Source of the DNA: JACRAR01 sp041674385
GTDB taxonomy: Bacteria; Pseudomonadota; Gammaproteobacteria; Burkholderiales; Rhodocyclaceae
DNA: 64,000 nucleotides
Assembly: GCA_041674385.1 (NCBI GenBank)
Contig: JBAYVU010000002.1
Location: 62,001 to 126,000 of the forward strand
Direction: 5' to 3'
The translations under genes were made by a program, and so were the position numbers. This document shows, one piece after another, positions 8,677-17,523 of this stretch. Below the pieces are notes generated by a model. That model searched no databases, was not told the DNA's origin, and worked only from the letters and a program-made list of their open reading frames with translations. Position 1 is the stretch's first letter; every line of letters begins with the position of its first letter.

Positions 8677-10641
8677 TTAGGCGGTTTTCTTGGAGGCCGC
8701 ATTTTCCTCGTGTACTTTCTGGAACTCCACCGGCGGCAGCGGCTTGCTGAAATAATAGCCCTGGATCTCGTCGCAGCGATTGTCATGCAGGAAATCAAGC
8801 TGTTCGATAGTCTCGACACCTTCGGCGATGACTCTTAAGCCGAGACTGTGGCCAAGCGTGATGATGGCCTGGGAAATCGATGCGCTGTCGGCATCGGCGG
8901 CGATGTCGCGGACGAAGGATTGGTCGATCTTCAGGCGATCGATGGGGAATCGCTTCAGGTAACTCAAGCTGGAGTATCCGGTACCGAAGTCGTCGATGGC
9001 CAGTTCGATGCCAATGTCCTTGAGCGTACGCAGGGTGGAGATGAATAACTCTGCGTTGTGCATGATGAGGCTTTCCGTCAACTCGAGTTCGAGATTCTCG
9101 GCACGATAGCCGGTTTCGTCCAGCACCTGCCTGATCGAGGCGGCCAGATCCTTTTGCATGAACTGGCGTGCCGACAGGTTCACCGACAGCTTGATCTGCG
9201 GCAGGCCGTTATCCTGCCAGGCCTTGGCCTGAGTGCAGGCCGAACGCAGCACCCAAAGGCCGATCGGCACGATCAACCCGGTTTCTTCCGCCAGCGGGAT
9301 GAACTGGGCCGGCGAAATCAGGCCGCGCTGCGGATGCTGCCAGCGGATCAGGGCTTCCATGCCGACGATGCGGCGATGGATCAGGTCGATCTGCGGCTGG
9401 TAGCAGACGAACAGTTCGTTGTTGTCGAGCGCCCGCCGCAAATCACTTTCCAGGGAGAGACGCAGCGTGATTTTGTCGTTGAGCGCCGGCACGTAGCGTT
9501 GGATATTGTTGCGTCCCTTCTCCTTGGCGCTGAACATGGCGATATCGGCATTCTTCAGCAGTTCATCCGCAGTATCGCCATCGACCGGCACCATCGCATA
9601 GCCGATACTGCAAGTGATGAAGAATTCATGTGTGCCAATCTGGTAAGGGACGGCGACTTCGCGCAGCACTCTTTGCAGGATCGCATTGATCGACGAATCG
9701 TAGGAATCTTCCTCATCGGGGTTTTCGAACAGGACCAGCACGAATTCGTCGCCGCCCAAACGAGCCGCCGTGTCGCTGCTGCGCAGGCATGCATCCAGGC
9801 GTTTCGACACCATTTTCAGCACCTGGTCGCCCGCCTGGTGGCCCATGCTGTCATTGACGAACTTGAAATTGTCCAGGCCGACGAAAGCCACCGCCATCAG
9901 CGTCTGCTTGTAGCGCATCGAGTAGGCGATGCCCTGGGCAATGCGGTCCTTCATCAGGTTTCGGTTGGGCAGGTTGGTCAGCGTGTCGTGGTTCGACTGG
10001 TGCTCAAGCTCGTTCTGATAACGCTTCGAATCGGTGACGTCGTTGAGGATGCCGACGAAATGCGTGACTTGGCCACTGTCGTCGCGTACCGGGGATATGT
10101 GCAGGTCGTTCCAGAATTGGCTGCCATCCTTGCGGTAGTTGCGCAGCAAGGCGCGGGCATCGGTGTTTTCTCGCAAAGCGGCACGGATGCTTTCCAACTC
10201 CAGTTGGTCATAATCGTTGCCAATCAGGAAGCGGCAATTGCGGCCGATCACTTCTTCGGCCGGGTAACCGGTGATCCGGGAAAATGCCGGATTGACGTAT
10301 TCGATCAGATTGTCGGAAGCGGTGTTGCTGGTAATGATGATGGCATTAACACTGGCCTCGATGGCCCGGTCGCGCAAGCGCAAGGCGTCAGCGGCCCGAC
10401 GCGCGTCTTCGAGCTTTCCCTTGACCAGCAGATAGAGCATCCAGCTCGAGGAGAACACCACCAGGGTGCCGCTCAGCACCTGGCCGCCGGCAAAGTCCGA
10501 GAGAGTGATGTTGTGGCTGAAGAATGTGGTGAGAAAACCGCTGGTCAGCACAATCCAGAGGCTGCCGATCAACCCATAGATCGAGGCGATCTTGAGCGCA
10601 TGCTCGCTTTCTGGCGAGTTTTTCGGGTGCGGTGAAGTCAT
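8677..10641 (-). CDS. Membrane LOV/PAS-GGDEF-EAL c-di-GMP enzyme
   Basis: The start is set at the ATG at 10641 (MTSPHPKN; AAAGGGGATG upstream), giving 654 residues. Two membrane helices (about 20-40 and 52-73) precede a PAS domain (about 90-205) with the LOV signature 'GRNCRFL' (Cys136), 'NYRKDGSQFWN' (Asn168, Asn178) and 'HFVGILNDVT'. The LOV glutamine is replaced by Leu199. The GGDEF domain is intact (296-300) and has an RxxD inhibitory site (287-290). The EAL domain is intact ('GMEALIRW', 'DDFGTGYSSL'). Both synthesis and hydrolysis of c-di-GMP are therefore possible, controlled by flavin or light, or by another PAS ligand. The gene is convergent with dinD, and no partner is nearby. Confidence 0.9.
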   Translation of the reverse strand: MTSPHPKNSPESEHALKIASIYGLIGSLWIVLTSGFLTTFFSHNITLSDFAGGQVLSGTLVVFSSSWMLYLLVKGKLEDARRAADALRLRDRAIEASVNAIIITSNTASDNLIEYVNPAFSRITGYPAEEVIGRNCRFLIGNDYDQLELESIRAALRENTDARALLRNYRKDGSQFWNDLHISPVRDDSGQVTHFVGILNDVTDSKRYQNELEHQSNHDTLTNLPNRNLMKDRIAQGIAYSMRYKQTLMAVAFVGLDNFKFVNDSMGHQAGDQVLKMVSKRLDACLRSSDTAARLGGDEFVLVLFENPDEEDSYDSSINAILQRVLREVAVPYQIGTHEFFITCSIGYAMVPVDGDTADELLKNADIAMFSAKEKGRNNIQRYVPALNDKITLRLSLESDLRRALDNNELFVCYQPQIDLIHRRIVGMEALIRWQHPQRGLISPAQFIPLAEETGLIVPIGLWVLRSACTQAKAWQDNGLPQIKLSVNLSARQFMQKDLAASIRQVLDETGYRAENLELELTESLIMHNAELFISTLRTLKDIGIELAIDDFGTGYSSLSYLKRFPIDRLKIDQSFVRDIAADADSASISQAIITLGHSLGLRVIAEGVETIEQLDFLHDNRCDEIQGYYFSKPLPPVEFQKVHEENAASKKTA

Positions 10642-10764
10642 GAGATCACATCCCCTTTGGTTTTTTCCGATTATAGACTGTTGCATCTCGATCGGAGTCA
10701 ACCACGCGCATCTGTGCCGATGGCCGGCAAGCGGGGCTTGCCCTTCAGCAGGGGCTTGCCGCCG

Positions 10765-12222
10765 TCATTTCTTGCCCAAGCCGCCGAGTAGCGCCGCCAC
10801 AGGCTTCTGCTGTCGGGGCGGCGCACGTTTCTCGGTGGTCTGGGGTTCGTCCGCGGCGGTGTTTCTCGATACATAGGGTTTGCTGGGGTCGAAGTCGAGC
10901 TTCGGCAAGTGCGCCACGGGCGAAGGAAAATGCGGGGTTTCGCTGCGATCGCCACGCAAGGGGGCACGCTCGCGATCGGCCTTGCGGCTGCGTTCTTCGC
11001 GTCTTTCCCGGCCTGCCGAAGATTCCTTGCCGCGGCCGCGTGGGGATCTCTCTGCGTCCGCTGCCAGGCCGTGGTCGCTGCCACGTTCGAAGCCGGGTGC
11101 AACCACCTGCTCGATCTTCTGCTTGATCAGTTTTTCGATATCGGCCAGGTGCTGTTTTTCCGCCGGACAGACCAGCGAGGTGGCTTCACCGTGTTTCCCG
11201 GCGCGGCCGGTGCGACCGATGCGGTGGATGTAGTCCTCGGCAACGTGCGGCAGTTCATAATTGATGACTTGCGGGAGATCGTCGATATCCAGGCCGCGCG
11301 CGGCGACATCGGTACCTACCAGCACTTTGATGCGGCCCGCCTTGAATGCATCGAGCGCCTCGGTGCGCTGCTGCTGGCTTTTGTCGCCGTGGATGGCATC
11401 CGCCTCGATGCCCTGACGTTGCAGGTAATGAGCGAGACGGCTGGCGCCGAACTTGGTGCCGACGAAAATCAATACTTGGCTCAGTTGCTGGTGACGCAGC
11501 AGGTGCACCAGCAGGTGACGTTTGTCCTCCTGTGCCACGGCATAAACACGATGGGTGATCGTATCGATCACGGCGTTGCGCCGTGCCACTTCGATCAACT
11601 GCGGCGCCTTGAGCATGGTGTCCGCAAGTTTGCGGATCTCCTCGGAGAAGGTCGCCGAAAACAACAAGCTTTGGCGTTCTTTCGGCAGCAAGGCCAGAAT
11701 GCGTTTGATGTCGGGGATAAAACCCATGTCGAGCATGCGGTCGGCTTCGTCAAGCACCAGCATTTCGACCGAGTTGAAAGCCACGGTTTTTTGCTGCACA
11801 TGGTCCAGCAGGCGCCCGGGTGTGGCGACGACGATTTCGCGGCCTTGGCGCAACTCATCGATCTGCGGCTTGATGTCGACCCCGCCGTACAGGCAAATAG
11901 CGCGCAACGGCAGGTGTTTACTGTAGGTCTTGACGCTTTCGAACACCTGCATTGCCAGTTCCCGCGTCGGCGTCAGGATCAGCGCACGCACCGGGTGGCG
12001 CGCCGGCGACGACGAAGCGTTGGCGTGGCGGGCCAGGCGGTGCAACATCGGCAAAGTAAAACCTGCCGTCTTGCCGGTGCCGGTCTGGGCGCCGCCAAGA
12101 ATGTCCTTGCCTTGCAGTACGACGGGAATCGCCTGGGCCTGGATCGGCGTCGGCTCGGTGTAGCCGGTATCGGCAACGGCTTGCAGCAATTCGGGCAGCA
12201 ACCCGAGGTCTTCGAATTTCAA
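10765..12222 (-). CDS. rhlE: DEAD-box ATP-dependent RNA helicase, RhlE type
   Basis: A 485-residue helicase that begins 'MKFEDLGLLPELLQAVADTG' after AGGAGCTACC. The Q motif, Walker A 'AQTGTGKT', 'PTRELA', 'LDEADRMLDMGF', 'SATF', 'GTDVAARGLDID' and 'HRIGRTGRAG' are all present. The C-terminal 100 residues are basic and low-complexity (Arg, Glu, Lys, Pro), as in RhlE proteins. RhlE remodels RNA in ribosome assembly and RNA turnover. The 180 bp between this gene and the upstream lipoprotein gene contain no other gene that I can see. Confidence 0.92.
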   Translation of the reverse strand: MKFEDLGLLPELLQAVADTGYTEPTPIQAQAIPVVLQGKDILGGAQTGTGKTAGFTLPMLHRLARHANASSSPARHPVRALILTPTRELAMQVFESVKTYSKHLPLRAICLYGGVDIKPQIDELRQGREIVVATPGRLLDHVQQKTVAFNSVEMLVLDEADRMLDMGFIPDIKRILALLPKERQSLLFSATFSEEIRKLADTMLKAPQLIEVARRNAVIDTITHRVYAVAQEDKRHLLVHLLRHQQLSQVLIFVGTKFGASRLAHYLQRQGIEADAIHGDKSQQQRTEALDAFKAGRIKVLVGTDVAARGLDIDDLPQVINYELPHVAEDYIHRIGRTGRAGKHGEATSLVCPAEKQHLADIEKLIKQKIEQVVAPGFERGSDHGLAADAERSPRGRGKESSAGRERREERSRKADRERAPLRGDRSETPHFPSPVAHLPKLDFDPSKPYVSRNTAADEPQTTEKRAPPRQQKPVAALLGGLGKK

Positions 12223-12404
12223 TGGTAGCTCCTGATTCGGCCTGCCCCTTGCGGGGTACCGGTACAGGCAGCGAACAATGGTTCGGAAGTTTGGCCAGGA
12301 ACGAAAGATTCCCCTGGGCGCGAATTACGCCACCAACCGGCGGTGTGGCGCAACGGCAGTATAGCCGAATCCGCACCTGAAAACCGCGCGGGAGCCATCT
12401 CCGC

Positions 12405-12743
12405 CTAGTGTTTTGCCGCAGGTTTCTCGGCGCTTGGCTTGGTTTCGGCCGGCTTCGCCTCGCTGGCCTTGGTTTCCGTACCGGGCCGCTCGGCATTCTG
12501 AATATTGTTCTCGCGCATGTACGCATCCATCTCGCGCCAGCCGGCGAAGATCGCCGCCTTCTGATATTTCGGGTTGAGCGCATAACATTCTTCGAGTACG
12601 CGGCCGGTCTGCCGGCAGGCGTTGCCGATGGCCCTGCCATCCGCTTCACGGGCTGCGGCGATCTTGGCTTGGTCGTCCAGGCCGAGCTGCTCACAGGCGG
12701 CCAGCGCGAGCGGAATAAGCAGCAGCGGCAAGCGAAATTTCAT
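12405..12743 (-). CDS. Putative small lipoprotein
   Basis: 112 residues. 'MKFRLPLLLIPLALAACEQ' is a lipoprotein signal with a lipobox (LAAC, Cys17). The mature part contains two further Cys ('IGNACRQTGRVLEECYALNP') that may form a disulfide, an aromatic segment, and a low-complexity Lys/Pro/Ala/Glu tail (about residues 85-112) likely to be disordered or to span towards the cell wall. It lies between marR and rhlE, all on the complement strand with gaps of 69 and 182 bp, so co-transcription is uncertain. Function is unknown. Confidence 0.75.
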   Translation of the reverse strand: MKFRLPLLLIPLALAACEQLGLDDQAKIAAAREADGRAIGNACRQTGRVLEECYALNPKYQKAAIFAGWREMDAYMRENNIQNAERPGTETKASEAKPAETKPSAEKPAAKH

Positions 12744-12812
12744 GGAGATCCCCGAAATCGATGTGACACTAAATTGCCCTATTGCAGTATAAGGATTTTA
12801 CGTTAATTTGCT

Positions 12813-13325
12813 TCAATCAGGATTTCCATCGATGGCGAAGGATGAAAGCCGGGACTTGAGCTTCGCCAACAGCAGGTAGAGCTGGTTGCGTTCCTTTTCG
12901 CCGAGATCGCCGAGCAGTCCAACAATCCACTGTTCATGGGCAACCGCCATTTTGCCGAACGCCTTGCGTCCTTCGGCGGTCAACTTGATGTGATAGGCGC
13001 GCCGGTCCTTCGGGTTGTCCTGACGCACCACCAGCCCTTCTGCGACCAGTTGGTCGGTAATGCCGGTGACATTGCCGCCGGTCACCATCATGCGCTTCGA
13101 CAACTCACCCATTTTCATGCCGTCGGGAGCACGCTCCAGCTGCGCCATCAGGTCGAAGCGCGGCAAGGTGATACCGAAATGCTTGCGCAGGCGGCGCCTG
13201 ATCTCTGTTTCGACTAGGTTGGTGCAAGCCAGCATGCGCAGCCAAAGGCGCAGCTCTTGGGCATGGCTGCTGGTCGCGCGGGTTTCGGTATCGGATTGCG
13301 CGAAGGCGACGATTTTCTTGCTCAT
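12813..13325 (-). CDS. MarR-family transcriptional regulator
   Basis: 170 residues with a winged helix-turn-helix: 'GITLPRFDLMAQLERAPDG', 'MKMGELSKRMMVTGGNVTGI', 'VRQDNPKDRRAYHIKLTAEG'. The DRR wing motif is characteristic of MarR. A GGAAAG site precedes the ATG. The ligand is unknown. It is divergent from ugpB across an AT-rich 193-bp region (13326-13518) that contains imperfect AT palindromes near 13385-13405. These could be its operator but cannot be assigned. Confidence 0.88.
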   Translation of the reverse strand: MSKKIVAFAQSDTETRATSSHAQELRLWLRMLACTNLVETEIRRRLRKHFGITLPRFDLMAQLERAPDGMKMGELSKRMMVTGGNVTGITDQLVAEGLVVRQDNPKDRRAYHIKLTAEGRKAFGKMAVAHEQWIVGLLGDLGEKERNQLYLLLAKLKSRLSSFAIDGNPD

Positions 13326-13518
13326 GCCGTGCTTTCCAGCAGCAGTGTCTGCATGTTGAATTTCAATTTACTCGCTCAGTTATATATTCATATTTAAAAT
13401 ATCACGACATGTATCAATAAACAAGAACAGCAAAGAATCCCGCTCGATCATGGTAACTGTCCGCCCTTCGGCAGGTTAAGATGGTGCCCTCGATATTTTG
13501 CGCTAGCCAGGAGAAAAC

Positions 13519-14787
13519 ATGCTGCGGGTAGGATGGATGCTGATATTCGTCATGGCGCTGGCCGCGCCGGCACAGGCGAACGAGGAAATTGTTTTGCGCC
13601 ATGCGCTGACTGGCAAAGCCCAGGATGCGCTGGCAACCCTGGTGCTGAGATTCAACGATGAACAGAAAGGCAAAGGCAGGGTGATGTTGCAGGACTTGCG
13701 CGGCATCAGCGAGCCAGTCCGGCACCAACTGCCGCATATGGCGCTGCTGGACGACGACGATAGCAGCGAGTTTTTTGGCAGCCGCCCGCGTTTCAAGCCG
13801 CTATTCCAAGTCATGCCCCTGGCGGGCGAAAAACTCGACGCCAAGCGTTTTTTCCCGCTGATTGCCGATGCGGTGGATGATCTCGCCGGTCGCATTCAGG
13901 CACTTCCGCTGGGCATGTCCCTGCCGGTTTTGATGTGGAACAAGAACGCCTATCGCAAAGCCGGACTGAACCCCGAGAAACCGCCGAAAACCTGGTGGGA
14001 AGTCCAGGAACGCGCCGGCAAACTGTTCGATGCCGGCGTCAAGTGTCCGCTCACATCGTCACGTTTTACCTGGGTGCACCTGGAAAACTTGTCCTCTCAG
14101 CATGGTGAGCCCATCAGTGTGCGCGAGAAAAATGGCGTCACCAAAGTCTCGTTGAACCGCTTGATCGACGTCAAGCACATCGCCCTCCTGTCAAGCTGGT
14201 ACAAGAGTTCCTACTTTCTTTATTTCGGCCCAGGGGCTGAAGCGGACCGCAAATTCATCTCCGGCGAATGTGCGATGTTCACCGGCGAGTCCGGGCTTTA
14301 CGCCGAGGCGGTTCATAGCGGTCTGGACGTCGGGGTGGCCGAATTGCCCTATTACGACGACGTGCGCGACGCCACGCCGAGCAAGGTATTGCCGGATGGC
14401 GCCGGATTATGGGTATTGACCGGCCTTAAGAAACCGGAATACCACTTGGCGGCGCGCTTCGTCAGCTTCATGTTGCGGCCGCAAGTGCAGGTGGAATGGG
14501 TACGCGCGACCGGCTACCTGCCGATGACACCGGTAGCGATCGAGATGCTCAAGCATGCCGGTGTTTCCCCGACCCTGCTCGACGCGGCGACCCGTCGTCT
14601 GACCGAACGTACCGGCGCGACGACCCGTACCAAGCATGGCGCCGGACTGGGCCAGGCGCGCGAAATCATCAACGAGGAGATCGCTTCGGTGTGGGCCAAT
14701 ACCAAACCGGCCAAGGAAGCGCTCGACACTGCGATGCTCCGCTTGAACGGCGCCACACCCAGTCTGCTGTCCCGGCCTGGACGCTGA
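13519..14787 (+). CDS. ugpB: Periplasmic glycerol-3-phosphate-type ABC substrate-binding protein
   Basis: 422 residues. The signal peptide ends near APAQA (about residue 20), and AGGAG precedes the ATG. The body is a family 1 extracellular solute-binding protein with UgpB-like features: 'ALPLGMSLPVLMWNKNAYRK', 'GLNPEKPPKTWWEV', 'SGECAMFTGESGLYAE' and 'VSFMLRPQVQVEWVRATGYL'. It would bind sn-glycerol-3-phosphate or glycerophosphodiesters in the periplasm. No ugpA, ugpE or ugpC is in the window, so the transporter must be encoded elsewhere or the protein works differently. It overlaps ugpQ by one base. Confidence 0.82.
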   Translation: MLRVGWMLIFVMALAAPAQANEEIVLRHALTGKAQDALATLVLRFNDEQKGKGRVMLQDLRGISEPVRHQLPHMALLDDDDSSEFFGSRPRFKPLFQVMPLAGEKLDAKRFFPLIADAVDDLAGRIQALPLGMSLPVLMWNKNAYRKAGLNPEKPPKTWWEVQERAGKLFDAGVKCPLTSSRFTWVHLENLSSQHGEPISVREKNGVTKVSLNRLIDVKHIALLSSWYKSSYFLYFGPGAEADRKFISGECAMFTGESGLYAEAVHSGLDVGVAELPYYDDVRDATPSKVLPDGAGLWVLTGLKKPEYHLAARFVSFMLRPQVQVEWVRATGYLPMTPVAIEMLKHAGVSPTLLDAATRRLTERTGATTRTKHGAGLGQAREIINEEIASVWANTKPAKEALDTAMLRLNGATPSLLSRPGR

Positions 14788-15530
14788 TGGACTGGCGCTA
14801 TCCTCAATATATTGCGCACCGTTGCGGCGGGGCGCTGACGCCGGAAAATACGCTAGCCGGCCTCCGCTTGGCAGCCCGCCTGGGATTTCGCGCAGTAGAG
14901 TTCGACGCAACGCTGAGCGCCGACGGTGTGCCCATATTGATCCATGACGAAACGCTGGAGCGCACCACGAGCGGCAGCGGCAAGGTGGCAGACACCTCCT
15001 TGGCACAGCTCAGCCGTCTCGATGCCGGCGCCAGGCATCATCGCGCTTTTGCAGGCGAACCGTTGCCGACGCTGGAACAAGCGCTCGCGCTCTGCCATTC
15101 GCTGAACCTCTCGGCAAACATCGAGATCAAGCCCGCGACGGCGCACGAGGATGAGACCGGCGCGATAGTCGCCGGGTTGGCGAAAGCTGCCGCGCATCGG
15201 TGGCCGAAAGCAACGCTGCTGCTGTCCTCGTTTTCCGAAACTGCGCTGATGGCTGCCGGCAAGGTGGCGGCAGAGCTGCCGCGTGCCCTGCTGGTGGAGG
15301 ACATTCCGACCGACTGGCGAACTCGCCTGCAACAACTGGGCTGCGTTGCCATACATTGCGCAGCACGCCGTCTGCGCTCCGAACAGGCGGCAGAAGTGGC
15401 CGCTGCGGGCATCCCGCTGGCCTGCTATACGGTGAATCGGCCCGAGGAAGCGGCCCGGCTGCTCGCTGCCGGGGTGGCCGCCATTTTCACCGATCGGCTC
15501 GACTTGTTCGATCCCTCTACCCATCAGTAA
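14787..15530 (+). CDS. ugpQ: Glycerophosphodiester phosphodiesterase
   Basis: 247 residues starting at the ATG that overlaps the ugpB stop (TGATG). The GDPD signature is complete: 'IAHRCGGALTPENTLAGL' (catalytic His-Arg and Glu), 'FDATLSADGVPILIHDETLERTTSG' as separate ExD..HD elements, 'NIEIKP', and C-terminal 'CYTVNRPEEAARLLAAGVAA' with 'FTDRLDLF'. It hydrolyses glycerophosphodiesters to glycerol-3-phosphate and an alcohol. No signal peptide is present, so it acts in the cytosol, downstream of uptake by the UgpB system. Length is normal for UgpQ. Confidence 0.92.
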   Translation: MDWRYPQYIAHRCGGALTPENTLAGLRLAARLGFRAVEFDATLSADGVPILIHDETLERTTSGSGKVADTSLAQLSRLDAGARHHRAFAGEPLPTLEQALALCHSLNLSANIEIKPATAHEDETGAIVAGLAKAAAHRWPKATLLLSSFSETALMAAGKVAAELPRALLVEDIPTDWRTRLQQLGCVAIHCAARRLRSEQAAEVAAAGIPLACYTVNRPEEAARLLAAGVAAIFTDRLDLFDPSTHQ

Positions 15531-15547
15531 TAGCGTTACTTAGATCA

Positions 15548-15586
15548 AATAATATGATTGCCCGTTTCACTGGCAGGCATATTATT
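15548..15586. repeat. AT-rich hairpin between ugpQ and the sulfur module
   Basis: AATAATATG (15548-15556) pairs with CATATTATT (15578-15586), and TGCC/GGCA extends the stem inside. It could end the ugpBQ transcript or sit in the 5' region of the DsrE-like operon. No T-run follows directly. Confidence 0.5.
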
Positions 15587-15703
15587 TATCGTGCGAATCT
15601 ACGATATGCAGCTTAAATTTAAAAACTAAACGATTCGTTCCGTTCCCCGGTTTTTCTCACTAATTGGTCTGGCAATCCTAGTAGCACACTATCTGGAGGA
15701 GGT

Positions 15704-16096
15704 ATGGCATCAAACAAGATTTGTATCGTGATCGTTTCTGGAACGCGGGAGCGCCTGCAAATGGCCGCCATGGTGGCTTCCGTGGCCGCCGTCAGCGGCA
15801 ATGAAGTGGTGGTGTTTTTGTCCATGAACGCATTGCCTTTCTTTGTCAGTGAAAATGTGGCGCAACCACCCAATGAGGGCGTAATGGGCAAGCTGATGGA
15901 AGGCAAAAACGTGCCGGAATTCAAGACCCTGTTCGAACAAGCCTCGTCGCTCGGCGATGCCAGGATTCTTCCTTGTTCCATGGCGATCGACGTATTGGGA
16001 ATCAACCTGCAGGAGTTAGAATCGTACGTCGGCGAACCGACCGGGCTGACAAAATTCCTGGATGAGGCGCAAGACGCCCAAGTATGGACCTTTTGA
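15704..16096 (+). CDS. DsrE-family sulfur-relay protein
   Basis: 130 residues behind GGAGGAGG. The DsrE/F fold is evident from 'KICIVIVSGTRERLQMAAMV', 'VVVFLSMNALPFFV' and 'ARILPCSMAIDVLGI'. The last block carries the conserved Cys (about residue 92) of DsrE2/DsrE3-type proteins, which bind persulfide sulfur and hand it to TusA. It is the first gene of a four-gene run with TusA-like, SQR-like and DUF1641 genes, spaced 18, 30 and 11 bp. That context supports a role in cytoplasmic sulfane-sulfur transfer. The specific subtype is not certain. Confidence 0.82.
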   Translation: MASNKICIVIVSGTRERLQMAAMVASVAAVSGNEVVVFLSMNALPFFVSENVAQPPNEGVMGKLMEGKNVPEFKTLFEQASSLGDARILPCSMAIDVLGINLQELESYVGEPTGLTKFLDEAQDAQVWTF

Positions 16097-16114
16097 TCTA
16101 CAGGATGAATGAAC

Positions 16115-16348
16115 ATGGCTGATGATATTAAGATTGTTGACGGTCGCGGCAGCTTTTGTCCGGGGCCACTGATGGAGTTGATTGCGCAGTTGAAATCAGG
16201 CCAGGTCGGGGATGTGTTTGAAGTCCTTTCCAATGACAATGGATCGTCCAAGGATATTCCCGAATGGGTGCGCAAGGTCGGTCACGAGTTTATTTCGACG
16301 ACCGAAGAAGCTGGTGTTTGGCATATCCGGTTACGCAAAGCAAAATAG
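16115..16348 (+). CDS. TusA-like sulfur carrier protein
   Basis: 77 residues from the ATG at 16115, which has AGGA at good spacing; the ATG at 16109 sits too close to that site. 'DGRGSFCPGPLMELI' contains the TusA Cys-Pro-x-Pro motif whose Cys carries persulfide. The rest has the two-layer TusA fold pattern, ending 'WHIRLRKAK'. It would take sulfur from the DsrE-like neighbour, or deliver sulfur from the SQR-like enzyme to biosynthesis or oxidation. It is slightly divergent from the tRNA-thiolation TusA and is better viewed as a dissimilatory-type paralogue. Confidence 0.85.
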   Translation: MADDIKIVDGRGSFCPGPLMELIAQLKSGQVGDVFEVLSNDNGSSKDIPEWVRKVGHEFISTTEEAGVWHIRLRKAK

Positions 16349-16378
16349 TTTCATAATTCAAACAGGAGGAGACAAGCA

Positions 16379-17512
16379 ATGAAAATTCTGATCGTCGGCG
16401 GCGGCATGGGTGGAACCATATTGGCAAACAGCCTGGCACGCAGGCTGAGTTCCGAGCTTAGATCCGGCAAGGCGCGCGTCACCATGCTGTCGGCATCCGA
16501 GAAACACTTCTACCAGCCTGGACTGCTCTACCTGGCTCTCGGCCGCATGACGCCGGACGAGCTTTATCGCGATCAGGCCAGCCTGCTTGAGCCGGGCATC
16601 GATTTTTATGTGGATCCAGTCGAGGAATTCATGCTGGACAGCAACAAAGTCAAGACCAAGAGCGGAAAAACCATCGACTATGACGTGATGGTGCTCGCCA
16701 CCGGTTCGCGCATGTTCCCGGAGGGCGTGCCCGGGCTGGCGGAGAATGCCGAGTTTTTCTACACGGAAGAGACGGCCGTGAAGATGTTCAGGCGCCTGCA
16801 AGCTTTTGAAGGCGGCAAGGTGGTCATCACCGTCGGCGTTCCGCACAAGTGTCCGATGGCGCCGCTGGAAATCATCTTCATGCTGAACGATTACTTCAAG
16901 GACCGCGGCATCCGGGACAAGGTGCAATTGCACTACACCTATCCGATCAACCGCGTGCACAGCCTGGAAAACGTCGCCAAGTGGGCCGCACCGGAAATGG
17001 ACCAGCTCGGCATTACCTATGACACCTTCTTCAACATCAAGGAAGTGGATGGCGCGAACAAAATCCTGAAGAGCGAAGAAGGCGTGGAAATCAAATATGA
17101 TCTGCTGATCGCCATTCCAGCCCACAAGGGCATGGAAGTTCTCGAAAAGAACGGCCTCGGGGCAAACGGCTGGATCCCGACCAACCGCACCAAGCTCAAC
17201 ATGGAAGGACGTAGCAACGTCTTTGTCTGCGGCGACACGACCAACATCCCCATCAGCAAGGCCGGTTCCACGGCGCACTTCGAAGCCGACACGCTGGCCG
17301 AGAACATCGCCGCAATGGTCAAGATGGGCTCGCCGGTGCGCGAGTACGACGGAAAGGTTTTCTGCTTTATCGAAGCCGGCAAGGATCGCGCCACCTATGC
17401 CATGTTCAATTACCTGAACCCGCCCGATCCCAAGGCACCGACCAAGGCCATGCACTGGTTCAAGATCGCTTACAACAAGCTGTATTGGATCTCGGCCCGC
17501 GGGCTCCTTTAA
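16379..17512 (+). CDS. Sulfide:quinone reductase-like FAD oxidoreductase
   Basis: 377 residues after AGGAGGAG. The N-terminal FAD dinucleotide fold is 'KILIVGGGMGGTILANSLAR'. 'YDVMVLATGSRMFP' and 'VFVCGDTTNIPISKAGSTAH' are the other FAD contacts of the two-dinucleotide-binding-domain flavoprotein family. Candidate redox cysteines are in 'GVPHKCPMAPLE' (about 160) and 'GKVFCFIEAG' (about 327), the positions used by SQR-type enzymes, while the third SQR Cys is not obvious. The C-terminus ('FKIAYNKLYWISARGLL') could be a membrane-attachment helix. The enzyme could oxidise sulfide or a persulfide carrier and reduce quinone; only the SQR-like family placement is certain. Confidence 0.78.
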   Translation: MKILIVGGGMGGTILANSLARRLSSELRSGKARVTMLSASEKHFYQPGLLYLALGRMTPDELYRDQASLLEPGIDFYVDPVEEFMLDSNKVKTKSGKTIDYDVMVLATGSRMFPEGVPGLAENAEFFYTEETAVKMFRRLQAFEGGKVVITVGVPHKCPMAPLEIIFMLNDYFKDRGIRDKVQLHYTYPINRVHSLENVAKWAAPEMDQLGITYDTFFNIKEVDGANKILKSEEGVEIKYDLLIAIPAHKGMEVLEKNGLGANGWIPTNRTKLNMEGRSNVFVCGDTTNIPISKAGSTAHFEADTLAENIAAMVKMGSPVREYDGKVFCFIEAGKDRATYAMFNYLNPPDPKAPTKAMHWFKIAYNKLYWISARGLL

Positions 17513-17523
17513 GAGGAGGCAAT

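Noticed and set aside
9058..10635. Forward-strand frame of 525 codons opposite the GGDEF-EAL gene
   Set aside because: Antisense shadow; the PAS, GGDEF and EAL motifs are all on the complement strand.
10722..10760. Inverted GGCAAGC/GCTTGCC repeats as an rhlE terminator
   Set aside because: No T-run follows on either strand, and the pairing can form in several ways because of repeated GGGGCTTGCC-like words.
10909..12228. Forward-strand frame of 439 codons opposite rhlE
   Set aside because: Antisense shadow; all helicase motifs are on the complement strand.
15535..15548. GTTACTTAGATCAA as a further Crp/Fnr box before the DsrE-like gene
   Set aside because: The right half fits, but no -10 element lies 22 bp downstream. 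It coincides with the AT-rich hairpin, so support is too weak.
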